From positions 17,966 to 57,458 of the forward strand of contig NW_003101639.1 in the NCBI RefSeq assembly GCF_000003855.2: DNA of 39,493 nt. The letters run 5' to 3'. Below the pieces are notes generated by a model. That model worked only from the letters and a program-made list of their open reading frames with translations, was not told the DNA's origin and searched no databases. The translations under genes and the position numbers were made by a program. Below, one piece after another: positions 21,701-32,669 of the stretch (positions are counted from its first letter, which is position 1; each line of letters opens with the position of its first letter). This DNA comes from Blastomyces gilchristii SLH14081. Its lineage: Eukaryota > Ascomycota > Eurotiomycetes > Onygenales > Ajellomycetaceae.

Positions 21701-22741
21701 TCTAGCAGTAGCTAATTCTTTTCTTTTAAATGAGATATTCTCATTTCATCAAGATTTTGAATACTTAGAAGATTTTCTCTTTGAAATATTATCTCTAACA
21801 CTTGTTAGAATAATAGATGTAATAAGCTTCACTCTATTCTCAAGCATTTCATTTGAGATATCTTGATCAGAATTCTAATATAGCTCATTCTGTCTTTCAG
21901 ATTTTAACAGTTTTATGCTTTTTTCAACTGCTTTTCAATCAGCTTTTTCAAAGTTATACTGATTAGAGAGAAGAGGATTTTCACTCATTTGTTTTTCACT
22001 CAGTTCAATATCAAATTGAATAATCTCATGACCTGATCCTGATGTCTTATTTGAATCAATAAACCAGTTTATAAGTCTTCTTTTCATTAGATTTTGTGAT
22101 ATGAAGATTAGATCTATAATAGACTTCTATTTCATGTCTTTTCTAAAGAATGTTTGTTGATCAGACTTATTAATCAAATCTATTGAATGCTCAAAGATTC
22201 ATTCAATCAGATTATCAGCTCTCACTACTCTCTTGCATTCTGAATTTCATCAGAAATAATGTGTATTGAAGTCTCCTGCAATAATAGAGTTTCTTGATAA
22301 AGTTATATTCAGAAATTCTCTATCAATTGTTCAGATATTGTTATATTTCTTCAATGACTTTTTATTATAGATATTTATAAGCTGTATAGTATCAAACTCA
22401 TTTTCTTTATCTATAATATCACCCACCAGAATATCAGGGTCAGACATGATATCAAATCTTAGATTAAATTAATATCTTGATCTCTTTCTTTCATAGATCA
22501 CTACTCTTGACTTTATCTCAGACTTTTGAGGTAAAAAGCAGTAGTAGCTTGAATAAGAAATGATATATTTTTGCTCAGCATCAAAATTCGGCTTCTGAAG
22601 CAGTATAAAATCAACTTTTTATTCAAATGTAATTTGAAGACAAGAATAAATGCAATTTGAGTTTCTATTCACATTATTTTAAATAAATGTGATTTTTAAA
22701 GAGTTTTTAAACTTTTTTTGTTGTTTTTATTGTATATTCAT
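18779..22741 (-). pseudogene. LINE B ORF2: endonuclease, reverse transcriptase, RNase H
   Basis: 3963 nt from ATG to TAG, an exact multiple of three (1320 codons), broken only by stops. Domains in order: endonuclease (LLQKPN near residue 50 with Glu to Lys; GDFNTHY near residue 155, followed by TGA TGA for the expected Trp-Trp); RT palm with FIDIKKAFDHVS near 20900 and YMNDIDL near 20630 (family YxDD, first Asp to Asn); RNase H (19300-19720) with ELF and NELADSAAKK readable; and a C-terminal Cys/His motif near 19000. The enzyme would nick DNA and copy the LINE RNA in place. This copy cannot. Confidence 0.9.
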
Positions 22742-22764
22742 ACTAAAAGAGAGTAGAGTAGAAT

Positions 22765-24383
22765 CTAATCACTATTATCAGATAGTAGATTATAACTGTT
22801 CTGAAAAGTAGAAATCTCAACTGCTTATATTATATCTAGTTTATCATCAGAGTCATTTCTCAATTCTCTAATCTTAACAGAAGTTTGAGAATTCAAATTC
22901 TGTTTATATTTAGCTGAAGAATTGAAGTTTGAAGACTTAGACAGTTGAGAGTTTCTTCTTTTTAAGCTTACAGTTGTGAGTTTACTGGCTTGACTATTCT
23001 CTTCAGTTCTAGATTTACTCTGAGCTTCATCTTTTCTTCAGGTCTTTTGAGTTCTTGAAGTAAACATACATTCTTTTGAGCTAGATGCATATTTTTCTTT
23101 ACAATTAGAGTATTTAAGTAGAGTGTATTGACATATTTCATCTCTTTTTAAGCATGTTTCACATTTATGCTTACTAGTTTTGTGATCTCTGACACAGAAT
23201 ACACATTTTGAGTCTCTGAAATAGAAGATTACAAAGTGTTCATATCTTTGACAGTTTGAACACTGTGTTTGAGCTTTGAGATTCATTCTTGAGTCTTTGT
23301 ATTCATGAACTCTCATTTTTAAACCTACTACTCTTACTTCAGAGATCTTTGACTATTTCATTATCTTTGTATATACTAGAACAGAGACATTTCTTCTGCT
23401 TTATCTGAACTCAATTGAATTTAGTTATACAGGCTTCTTTCTCAGTTGAATAGAGTTGTATTCTTCTAATTCACTTTTAAGAAGTAGTATTTCTTCTTCA
23501 CAGTCAAAAATTTCAACTGAAATATTATAAAGAATGAATTTGTCTCACTTTTCATCTCTCTCAGATAGAATTATTATGTTTAACAAAGATTCTACTGCTG
23601 ATTTTCAGAGATTCTCATTCTGAATAAGGAATTCAGCACTGAATTCAGACATTGTAGTCAGAATAATGAAGTTTTCAAAGAAGAATGACTTAATTGAAGC
23701 TATAACTGATTTTTGAACTTTAATATCAGTTATTAACTGAGAAAAGAACTGCTGATTGATTTCATTTCTAATTCTAAAAATAAGGTTTGAGTTTAGCTTA
23801 TTTCTCTGTAATATGTCCTGATTTGAGACTTTGAGAATAAGTCTTCTATTTCTGGAGATTTGAAGATTTTTCTCTTTTTACATTTTTTTCTTCACTCTTC
23901 AATCACTAGAAGTATGAGCAGTATTCTTCTCAGTTTTCTCAGAATTTTGAGCAGATTTTGAGATAGCAGATTTAGAGATAGCAGGTTTAGAGACAGCAGA
24001 TTCAGCTGCTTGAGTATATATTTTCTTCTGATTTAAAGAAGAAGAAGAAGAAGAAGTAGAAAAGAAAGAAGAGTAAATAGAAGAGTCAGTGATTGTATTA
24101 GAAATTTTCAAAGTTTTTTAAACTATGTTTGAAATTCCAAGTTTGAACTTGATCACTTTCTGTAGTTGTCTAGCCTGAGCATGAAGAATTAACAGAACTT
24201 CTTCATTCATCTCACTCAGACACTGCTTTTCAAGAATTTTACTTACTTTTTCAAGTTTCTGTATTTCAAGAACTTGTTGTTTCTCTATTTCTTCTTTCTT
24301 TCTTCTCTTCAGAATTTCAATCTTAGAATAGCATTTGAGAAAGCATCTTTTTTCACATCAACTGAGTGTACTTTTGAACTCAT
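22765..24383 (-). pseudogene. LINE B ORF1 (gag-like, zinc knuckles)
   Basis: Starts at an intact ATG (24383) and ends at TAG next to ORF2, with ORF2 starting 23 bp further. Segments: charged N-terminus (one base deleted near codon 22 relative to copies A and C), Ser-rich and Lys/Ser repeat linker with extra copies of a SAISK-type repeat, RNA-binding-like middle, and a cysteine cluster at 23038-23316. The cluster reads CSNCQRYEHF...CVFCVRDHKTSKHKCETC...C, with three knuckles. A likely GH pair in the first is EH. Lys/Arg/Ser-rich tail. Confidence 0.85.
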
Positions 24384-25940
24384 TGTTCTTACTCAATGAA
24401 AAGTTGATCAGACTAATTCAATTGAGATATTTATTAAACTCTTTTGAATTGAAAAGTTGGTCAGACTGTTTCAATTAAGAGATTTCTAAGTCTGTTTTCA
24501 ATTGAAAAGTTGATCAGACTATTTCAAAAGAAGAATAGCAGACTTTTATGTATAAAATACTTGATTTTTTTCACACTAGTTCAGTAACTAGGTTAGATTT
24601 TTGAAGAGAATCTAATAAACTAAAATTGATTTTTAAGATAAATTAATAAAATCTTTACAATCTCTTTCTTGGAATACAGTGAGAAAAAGTGTGATATCAA
24701 TTAATAGTAAATCAGATAATATAACAGTTTTTGAGAGAAAAACTGACAAAAAATAAATCAATTTTTTGCAGAGAAATTGATTAAAACTATTCAATTTTAT
24801 TCTAAATTATTCAATTCTCCTCACACAACAAGTATGCAACTCAAATCAGTTAATAAAGAGTGTAAAAAAGAATTAAGTATTAATGAAAGCTCTTCAGTCA
24901 CTGAAAAAGTAATTCTTATTTAAAAGAATATGAAATTATGACAGAAAATAACTCTGTTTTTAATTCTTTGTAAGAATATTGTGTAAAATCCAGAGAAAAA
25001 CATCTTACTTTTTCAAGAGAAGTAAAAAACTATTTCTAAGATCTTTTTTTTTTTTTTTTTGCATTAACTGCTGCAGAAGAATGAGATAGAAACTGCTAAG
25101 ATATACACTACTGTATACTCTCTATCAAGACTTTCCCTCTTCAGAGTCTTGATATTATAGAGAATATAAGTCTGTTTCTATATAATAATGTAAATATTGT
25201 CAGCAGGATGTAGAGAAACTGGTTATTTATATCTCAAAATAGAAGACTTTGTCAATGATTATATCAATATAGAGTTAATTCTTAAATTCAATAGAAATCT
25301 AGTGTTGCTGTTCTCAATCTCTTGCAGAATCTATTGAATATTAAGATATTAAAACTAGATTTAATATATCTCACTGTGCAGGGATCAAAGGCTCAGTCAG
25401 ATCTTGAGATATACTGATTTTATAGTTATTAATATGCTGTTGACTCATTGTCTGTTGATTATGTGCTTAATATTATCATCAAGGTATCTTTTTGTATTTT
25501 TCTGCCGGAGATGGGCCAGATTGAGAAGGGCGGTATGAGGGTGGGACTTGGCATTGGTGTTTTGAAACATCAAAGATGGACAGGGTTTTCGCGGAGGTCG
25601 CTTCTCAGATATCTCCACAACTACAGATCAGGGATCTTCCAAAATTGAGAAGATTGGTGCATACGGCTAGGTCTCTTCACCTTACAATTTGTATGGCAAT
25701 TTGGCCCGGGGTTGTGGTGTGATAGGGGAGAATGAGGAATAATCCCACGCAGGAGTTCCGAATGACGTCTGGTTCATGTTTGGCTGGATAACTCCACCAC
25801 CACACGGGGTATGCGGTCGGCGATGGGGTCAGAATGCTCGTATGATCGAGGGCTTTTCGATGGATCTATCGGCGGGTTCTTATTCGAAAAATCGAGCGAG
25901 TTCGTGGTGGAGCGGTTGATTGTTTTGAGTGAGTAGTGAC
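24384..25940 (-). promoter_or_regulatory. LINE B 5' UTR / presumed internal promoter region
   Basis: Colinear with 13656-15328 but with a single ~155-bp unit near 25450-25600. A run of 17 T at 25044-25060 is only 8 long in copy A. The outermost part is a GC-rich island. About 21 nt between the conserved TCAACCGCTCC edge (25919) and the duplication are not shared with copy A. Confidence 0.7.
25600..25919 (-). other. GC-rich RIP-sparing 5' island of LINE B
   Basis: CpG- and CpC-rich sequence, for example GCGGTCGGCGATGGGG near 25810, almost identical to 15050-15315 in copy A. It is partly mutated in copy C (32671-32940). The sharp contrast with the AT-rich remainder of the same element is real. 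Why it escaped is unknown. Confidence 0.75.
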
Positions 25941-25953
25941 GCAATAACTCAGT
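25941..25953. repeat. target-site duplication of LINE B, 5' side
   Basis: Exact second copy of GCAATAACTCAGT. Sequence beyond it continues the region interrupted at 18395. Confidence 0.92.
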
Positions 25954-26245
25954 AGTGAGAACAAGAATTTCTGAGCTTAACTATCTGAGCTCTTCTCTTC
26001 TCAGAGTATACTCAACATTTCTCATTGTTCTCTTGATAGACAGTATATCTGTTCTTTCTCAGCAGCTGCTCACTCAGCTTCATCTTCATTATTCAGTTAA
26101 TATGATCTCATACTCTCTACTTCTGTAAAGAGAAGCACTGAAACTTCTTGTGAAAGACTGATCATCATTTCTCTGATTTCTGAGACTGATAGAATGATAA
26201 GCTCTTACTCATCATTCAATTTCAATCTCATCTTGACTGACTTGT

Positions 26246-26276
26246 CAGCTGTGCCTGCTCTCGACAGACACAGCTG
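26246..26276. other. hairpin with 8-bp perfect arms
   Basis: CAGCTGTG at 26246-26253 pairs with CACAGCTG at 26269-26276 around a 15-nt loop that is itself CpC/CpG-containing. There is no U-run to support a terminator-like reading, so function is unknown. Confidence 0.6.
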
Positions 26277-26758
26277 GCAGATAGAGTGTTAAGAGAGAGA
26301 GAGATATTATATAGCATTGTTAACAGTGTCAGTGACAGTGAGAAGAAGGAAGTGCTCAACACAGAGAATGGCTGAAAGAATAGAGAAGGTGAGCTTATCA
26401 GTGCAGAGAGTGAAAAGAGTGAGAAGAGCAGAAAGGGCCATAATAACTCTGAAGAGAGAAAGCGAAAGCTAATATAACATATCAGTGATTGATTCTTTTT
26501 CTATCACATATATCTCATTCATATTCATATTACTTACTTGATTGATTCTGATAGAACTTCTTCCTCTGTAAAGAATAGAGAAGAGAAGAAGTCTGAGAAA
26601 GAGAGAGAAAGATAAGAGCAAGAGCTGCTATGTAATAATATTAGCTTCTTATTCTCTTATCATATTACACTTATTTAGAGAGAGCTTTTCACATCTATCT
26701 GAACAAGTTCAGCTTATCATCTCTGTTCTTTAAAGAAGGAAAAGAAGTCTCAGACACT

Positions 26759-26798
26759 TTCTCACTCTCACTCTCACAGATGAGAGTGAGAGTGAGAA
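26759..26798. other. long perfect hairpin, 18-bp arms and 4-nt loop
   Basis: Arms 26759-26776 (CTCACT-rich) and 26781-26798 (GAGTGA-rich) are perfect inverse complements around CAGA. It may arise from a (CACTCT)n microsatellite inversion. The mirrored structure is unmistakable. Confidence 0.85.
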
Positions 26799-27060
26799 TG
26801 AGAATAGAGAAGTGAGAATGAACACAGACATGAGCATGAGAAGAAGAGTTAATTATCAGAGTTAGTATTTCATTTCATTCTCATTATACTTTTCATGCTG
26901 AATAGATATATACAGTGAATGACAAACTCTGCCAGAGTGAAGTTATTCATGCAGAATAGCTGTGACAGCAGTAAGTATATTCTTTTCACTAATGAGAAAG
27001 CAGGGTGAGTGCATCTGCATCAATGTTGTGAGAGAGAGAGATGTTATATTGATTTTTTTG

Positions 27061-27130
27061 AATCATAAAGAAGAAGAAGAGAAAAAGAGAAGAAGAGAAG
27101 AAGAGAAAGAAAGAAAAAAAAGATTCAAAA
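27061..27130 (+). repeat. purine-only low-complexity tract
   Basis: Nearly continuous GAA/GAG/AAA units on the plus strand. The 68-codon frame over it is a low-complexity artefact. Confidence 0.8.
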
Positions 27131-27274
27131 ATATCAGTATAGTATTATTCATTTCTTCTTCAATATAGTGAATTTATCTTCTCACTCATTAACTAATTTA
27201 ATAGACTCAGAAGTTCATATAACTTCAAAGAAATTCACAGATGTTTATAAAAGATCAGTGAAGTTAAAAAAAGA

Positions 27275-27410
27275 TCAAAGATCTCATTATCTTACAGCAT
27301 TATTTCCCTCAAAGATCTCATTGTCTTACAGCATCATTTTCCTTGAAGATTTCATTGTCTTACAGCATCATTTCTCTTGAAGATCTCATCATCTTGTAAC
27401 TGCATGATGA
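27275..27410 (+). repeat. 34-bp tandem repeat, about four units
   Basis: Units at 27275-27308, 27309-27342, 27343-27376 and a degenerate fourth to 27410. Each has an AAGATCTCATT start and a CTTACAGCAT middle. Units differ mostly by transitions. There is no spacer variety, so it is not a CRISPR array. Confidence 0.85.
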
Positions 27411-28747
27411 TCAGCATTTTCTCATTCTCATTCTTCACTAGCAATGAGAAGCTTTTTATACTCTTCAAGCTATGTGCTGTTTTTCTCAATCTCATTAATC
27501 TGAAAGTTCACAGAACTTTAAAGAAGTTCACAGATATTTACATGAGATTTCATTAATTCAGAAGTTTGCAGGACTTTGAAGATCATGATAACTTGAATAG
27601 CTGATATCTTCATTTGTTTGTGAGCTATGATTATTATCTCAACTCAGATATCACTTCTTGTTACTTATTTTACTGTCAGAGACAGAGAATATAACAATTA
27701 TGAAATTTAATAATACTTTTTTGATTGATTCTGCATTATTTATGAACACTATACTTCTTCTCTCATTCAACACAGTTACACTTGAACTGCTTTCAGACTG
27801 TGATTTTGAGTGTGTGAACTGCTAGAGTAAGATACTATTTAAAGCTTATTAAGCTTAGAAGAAAATCTTTGACAGTTGTTGAGTCAGTTATATAAGCTAT
27901 ATTCACTTTTTGAAGTGAAGTTCATATCTTTAAGATATTAAGATTTAAGTGAGAAAATAATCTCATCATTCTGCAGTATCTGAATTCACACATTGATTAT
28001 CTTCAAAAGATAGTTTTAGATTAGAAAGAAGCTGAGCTTTCATAATCATTATAGACTTAGAAATCTTTAAATTATAGTTATTAAGAACTTTGTCAGTTGT
28101 GTGACTAAGATTGAGTTTTGACTCTTCAACTGCTTTGTGACATTCAATCAGATGTATAACAGCAAATTTGATCATTAATGCAGTTTACAGCTCATTAAGC
28201 TTAAAAGAAAATCTTTGATGATCACACAGCAGAATTGAAAGAATAGTATCTCATTGATTATTTAAAATAAAGAAAAAAAGAAAAAGAAAAAGAAAGAAGA
28301 CATTAAGAAAAAAAATAAAAATAAAACTAAAAATAAAAGTAAAAGTAAAAGTAAAAACAGTAACAGTAACAGAATACAAAGCTACTTCTTAATAATTCTC
28401 TTATCAATCTTACAGTCAACAGAATCTGCTGAGCATAAAGAAAAACTCATTGACAACTTCTCATTGAAAAAATAACTTGTATTATACAAGTCAATATTAT
28501 GATCTACACTGACAACAATCTGAGAATCTTCTTCAACAAATGATTTCAGTGTATAATCATGATAGAACCTGATCAATCAGTTGTTTATCATCAGTATGCT
28601 CTGCAACTTCTTCATAATATAACAATAATTATCATCATCTTCTTACTTATGACACATCATCTCCCGCGATCTTCTAATATAATATTTTACAATAATATAA
28701 GACTCTCTGAGAGTCTATAATAATATCTGTTAATATCTAAGCTTTCT
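27411..28747. other. AT-rich region with short minus-strand open frames
   Basis: Contains two minus-strand open frames of 64-69 codons (27966-28175 and 28382-28576) without recognisable domains, and the low-complexity tract at 28264-28376. They might be exons or fragments of one decayed minus-strand gene together with 28748-28957, but I cannot show splice signals convincingly. Confidence 0.25.
28264..28376 (+). repeat. A-rich low-complexity tract
   Basis: AAAGAAA, AAATAAA, AAAGTAAAAG and AACAGT iterations in sequence, a microsatellite with changing unit. Confidence 0.8.
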
Positions 28748-28957
28748 CTAGAAATATAGTGAACATATAGCACAGTATATTAAATCATGAAAATGACAAT
28801 TATCACATGTCTTTCTAACATCAGAAACAATATATTTATGTAACAGCTTAAATTCAGTCACATAGAGACAGCATGTACAGATCTTCTCAGACTTTATTGT
28901 ATAGTAAGTATCATAATAAGCTTTGAGAATGATGAACTCAAGCTTGTGAATAGACAT
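28748..28957 (-). pseudogene. possible Cys-rich protein fragment
   Basis: A 69-codon minus-strand frame with ATG and paired cysteines: CTCC, then CDNC, then CAIC within about 45 residues, spacing that could bind zinc. Family not recognised. The conserved-looking Cys pattern makes it slightly more credible than neighbouring random frames. It lies within the presumed inner DNA transposon and could be part of its cargo, or a chance frame. Confidence 0.25.
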
Positions 28958-29270
28958 TATTATTTGACTAAACTGTTTAGTTAGAGATTGATTTATACAT
29001 TATCTATAATTAAGATTTAACTTACTTTTTATTGTATTGAAGAACAGACAGGTGAGTGAAGCAGCAGAGATAGCAGCAGAGACAGCAGTAGATAATGTGA
29101 TAGAGAAATTTTTATATTGATAAGTAGGTTGTTACTGATTGAAAGAAAGATGAAGAAAATGAAGTAAGAAGCGTATATTTATACTTATAATATAAGTAAA
29201 CAACACATGAGTAAGTTAATAATATCTAGATAAGTATATTTCTATTCACTTCTATAACTCTACAATTCAT

Positions 29271-29336
29271 GATTAATTCAGAAGCTAGCAGAAGTTGTTA
29301 GAAATTGCAAGAAGTTTACAGAAGATTTATTATAGA
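29271..29336 (-). repeat. AACTTCTG-type subterminal repeat cluster (inner right)
   Basis: Inverse-oriented units (AGAAGTT, AGAAGCT), with ATTAATTCAGAAGCT at 29272-29286 as the mutated inverse of the core at 16044-16058. Candidate right terminal repeat of the inner DNA element. Between 28958 and 29270 I see nothing supportable. Confidence 0.4.
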
Positions 29337-29756
29337 AGATATCTAACTACTTGATAGTGTTATTTTCTATAGAGAAGTTATCTCTTTCTCTGTGAGAAGA
29401 AGTTCAAACACAGTCAAAATGAGATATCTTTATGAATACAATATCTGTGTTTGCATTTCATTCATTAAATGATGTTTATTTACAGAGGGTTTGAATATTA
29501 ATACTATTGTTATTACTTTGTCACTTAGATGAAGTGTGAACTTGAGTATTTATATATATGTGAACTCATGAACTTGAAGAAGAATAAACTCAGAAACTTG
29601 AAGAAGAAGTAAACTGCAGAGTAGTGAAAGTACTGATAATAAATATAACTAGAGCAGTAGAGGCTTCAGCAGCAGCAATAGCAGCTGAAAGAGCTATAGA
29701 GATCTCAGTGAAGATCTTATTAAGTTACTGTGCTCTTTTTGCTGAATATTGAGCAG

Positions 29757-30420
29757 TTATTCAGATCAGATTGTGAGCTGCTGAGCTGCTGTCATTTCAC
29801 TGATTGAATTACTACTTGATATTTCAGTAGATACTGCAATCTCTGCTGTTCTCTCTCTGTTTCTGATTGTCTGACATTGATGTCTTTCTATGAGAATAGC
29901 TTCATACACTTTATTTACAGCTGTAATTTGACTTGACAGAAAGCTGTGAAGCTGATCTTCAAATTCATCTTAATAGCTTCAAGTCTGAAGAAGATTGACA
30001 GTATCACATAATTCATTTCAATTGAATTCAAAGATGAATATCTTCTGATGAAAAAGAGCAGCTATCTGCCACTGACATTAAGTAGATATAAATTGTGAAG
30101 ATGACACTGAAAAGTCTTAATCATCATGATACTGTTCCTCTGCATATTTGATACATCAGTTCTTAAGTTCTGACAGCAGAATGACATCATGACTATTATC
30201 TCAAGATGCCTTGATGACATTTGTAGTAAGTAACTGTTTAAATATAGATATGCAGCTTGAATTACACCTGCTGCAGCATTTCTTCACAGAAGTATTCATT
30301 CTATCTATATTAAATAAGAGTTGATTCTTCTCAAGATAGATCAGAAGAGCTTTTCAGTGATATGAGTCATTGATAATTCTCTTTCAGTTAGTGAAGAGAT
30401 TGACTTATCTTTACATTTTA
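29757..30420 (-). pseudogene. unrecognised degraded coding region
   Basis: One minus-strand frame can be followed for about 220 codons, broken by TGA/TAA stops at Trp/Arg/Gln-like positions. It starts with a segment holding CCSRCNSSC, then helical Gln/Glu-rich sequence. It lies between the inner and outer right-hand repeat clusters, so it may belong to the outer DNA element. No known family recognised. Confidence 0.3.
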
Positions 30421-31131
30421 TTCTCTATTCATATCTTCACAGTAATTGTTCTATATTGACTTTGACTCTGACTTGTTATATTTGATGCAATACTTTCAGT
30501 ATCAGATATATTCTTCAAGTTTATAAACTGTAATAGCTGACTAGTCTGATATTAAGTTCTTTGCTAAGATCTTTATTTCACTGATACTTGAGAAGATTGA
30601 ACAGCTTTCTTTTTATAATCTTCAGAGTTAAATACTCAGTAGAGAAGAAGAATCAAGACATGGCTTTTTCAATCTGATTCATAATTCTCTCACTCACATC
30701 ATTGTTAAATATCTGTGATATTATCTCTCTTAATAGAAAATTCTCATACAACAGTACACTTAATATCTGAAATATTTATACTCATACTTAGTGAGATTAT
30801 TGTCATCATGATTCATATTTTTAATATTGATTTTATAAACTTCTCAAAGTGAATATTCTGATTCACTTCAGACACTTGAGATATGAAAATACTGAATAAT
30901 GTCATTAATGAAAGAGATGTCAGTATTATTAATATTCTGTCTATTATTCTGACAGATATGAAGAAGTATTGATTGAAAATATTACACTGCTTATTAAATC
31001 TTGACATGACTGTCAATAAAGATAATAATCTTTAAAATGTATTAAGATATGATCTTTTTATCTGTTTTAATGACCTTATTCAATAAAAAATATAATATAT
31101 CATAGAATACAAGTTTACTGTGTGAAATTAA
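30421..31131. other. AT-rich region, no supported gene
   Basis: One 67-codon minus-strand open frame (30813-31016), hydrophobic, without recognisable domain. Nothing else stands out. Confidence 0.3.
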
Positions 31132-31827
31132 ATGTACACTGATAAAGATATCAGAACAATTAATGAAAGTTTGAATAATCTGAGTCTGCTGTGAGTTTAT
31201 ATCAATAGAATAAAATTCAGTCTCTTGAAGAATGATATTCTCAGCTTTACTGCTGAGAATTGCAGAACAGTCAAATCAGACAATATTCTTATAAAAAAGC
31301 AATCTCAGATGCCTCAGTCTGATAAACTGACTATAGAATTAACTTCACTGTGTATAAGATGACACTCATATAGCTACAGCTCAATCTTTTCTATAAAGTA
31401 AGTCTTGAAGAACATGCTGAAATCACTTATAAAGAGCTTGCTCTGAACTGAGCAGTATATATATATACTCACTCTATTGAAATATATTTGAGTAAGTCTT
31501 CTTATCTCTGAAGATTATCAGCACTGATCAGATAAGAAATTGACACTGAGAAACTGTGCCTATATCTCTTATTTACTGATTACCTAAGCTTGTTTAGAGA
31601 AATCAGTTAAATGATTATCTTTTCTGTCAGAATTATATAGAATTGAAGAATAAGACTCTTTTCATAGTCAGTTCTGATAATGAATAAAGTATTACTATAT
31701 TCATATATTATACACTGAAGTATACAGACTTGTTCTATATATAACTGAAGAGTACACTCAGAATCTGAATACAGATCTTGAAGTATTTATTGAAGATAAT
31801 ACTGAATAATATTCTGTTATTTATTAA
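31132..31827 (+). pseudogene. unrecognised degraded coding region
   Basis: From ATG at 31132 a single frame of about 230 codons, interrupted only by RIP-type stops, reads as a basic, Ser/Leu-rich then Tyr-rich protein. No homology recognised. Its persistence in one frame over nearly 700 bp supports a former gene. It lies just inside the outer right repeat cluster. Confidence 0.3.
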
Positions 31828-32028
31828 TACTATCTGATCTGATATAGCTTATAACAAGTTATGATATATCTTCAATATTCATTGAAAGTATTTACTTTAA
31901 TAATAGCTTTTGAAGCTGCTGTTATAGGCTTATAGCTGACTTATATGTTGTCTTCAATTTCTCTTAATTATATTTAATGCAGTTAATGAGATATTGTCTG
32001 ACTCAACTATTAAAAAGAAGTATTATAT

Positions 32029-32140
32029 AATTGATTCAGAAGTTGTCAGAAGATCTCAGAAGTTATCAGAAGTTATCACAAGTTAATATATTATATAAGA
32101 TTATCAAGAGTTCAGAAGTTGTTAGAAGTTGTTAAAAGTT
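32029..32140 (-). repeat. AACTTCTG-type subterminal repeat cluster (outer right)
   Basis: At least six AGAAGTT units in two groups. ATTGATTCAGAAGTT at 32030-32044 is the exact inverse complement of 177-191. It is the densest of the four clusters and the best candidate for a transposon end. Confidence 0.45.
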
Positions 32141-32669
32141 ACTGAAAAATATACTCAGTGCTTTGACTATAGTCTCTGATGACTGAATAGATGTTTTAAT
32201 AGCAAGATTGAGATGTTGAATGACTAGATATAATTATGATTGAAAAATTAGCAAATTGTTCTCATATTCAAAATCATAGTAGCAGTTTTTAATATGACAC
32301 TTCATACTCAGAATATATATATTTTCAGATAAAAATTACATCAATTAACAGAAAATTGAAAAATTAATTCTTTAAGATAATAGAGAAATGATCTATAAGT
32401 GATGTTACACAGTGATTCTATCTTAAATATTATGATTAAAGTAAATTGTTTCTGTGTTACTAATAAACAGGAATTATTTTTTCTCAGATGCTTTATAAAG
32501 AGTTTGCTGAAGATGTCTCATTTAGAGTTAGTATAAGCTCTGTGACAGTTGATTGACTCAGATGTTAGCAGGACTTGGCAGAAAGTAGCAGTAGTTCGGA
32601 TTGAGTTAGCTTGGAGTGAAGTGGTTGAGTTTACTAAGATAATATTAGAAGGTGTTAAAATACTGCAAT
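32141..32669. other. flank upstream of LINE C
   Basis: AT-rich to about 32500, then less mutated (GGACTTGG, GTTCGG, CTTGGAG at 32560-32640). An open frame from 32549 continues into the LINE 5' UTR and is therefore a chimera, not a gene. Confidence 0.4.

Larger units (their letters stand above)
18409..25940 (-). mobile_element. Tad1-like LINE retrotransposon, copy B (best preserved)
   Basis: 7532 bp on the minus strand between exact 13-bp duplications: 5' UTR, ORF1, ORF2, 3' UTR and (AAT)n tail. It is colinear with copy A minus the gypsy insertion and with copy C. It keeps more original bases than the others: the ORF1 ATG, GDFN in the endonuclease, and a GC-rich 5' island. It still has many stops in both ORFs and a Lys in place of the endonuclease catalytic Glu. 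Confidence 0.93.
25954..27060. other. gene-free AT-rich region with purine/pyrimidine-biased tracts
   Basis: No supported coding frame. Strongly biased GA/CT tracts, GAGAGAGA runs near 26298, and two hairpins (26246-26276 and 26759-26798). Presumably the right part of the element split by LINE B. Confidence 0.4.

Noticed and set aside
27275..27410. CRISPR-like array
   Set aside because: Units are directly abutting 34-bp repeats without distinct spacers, in a eukaryotic transposon region.
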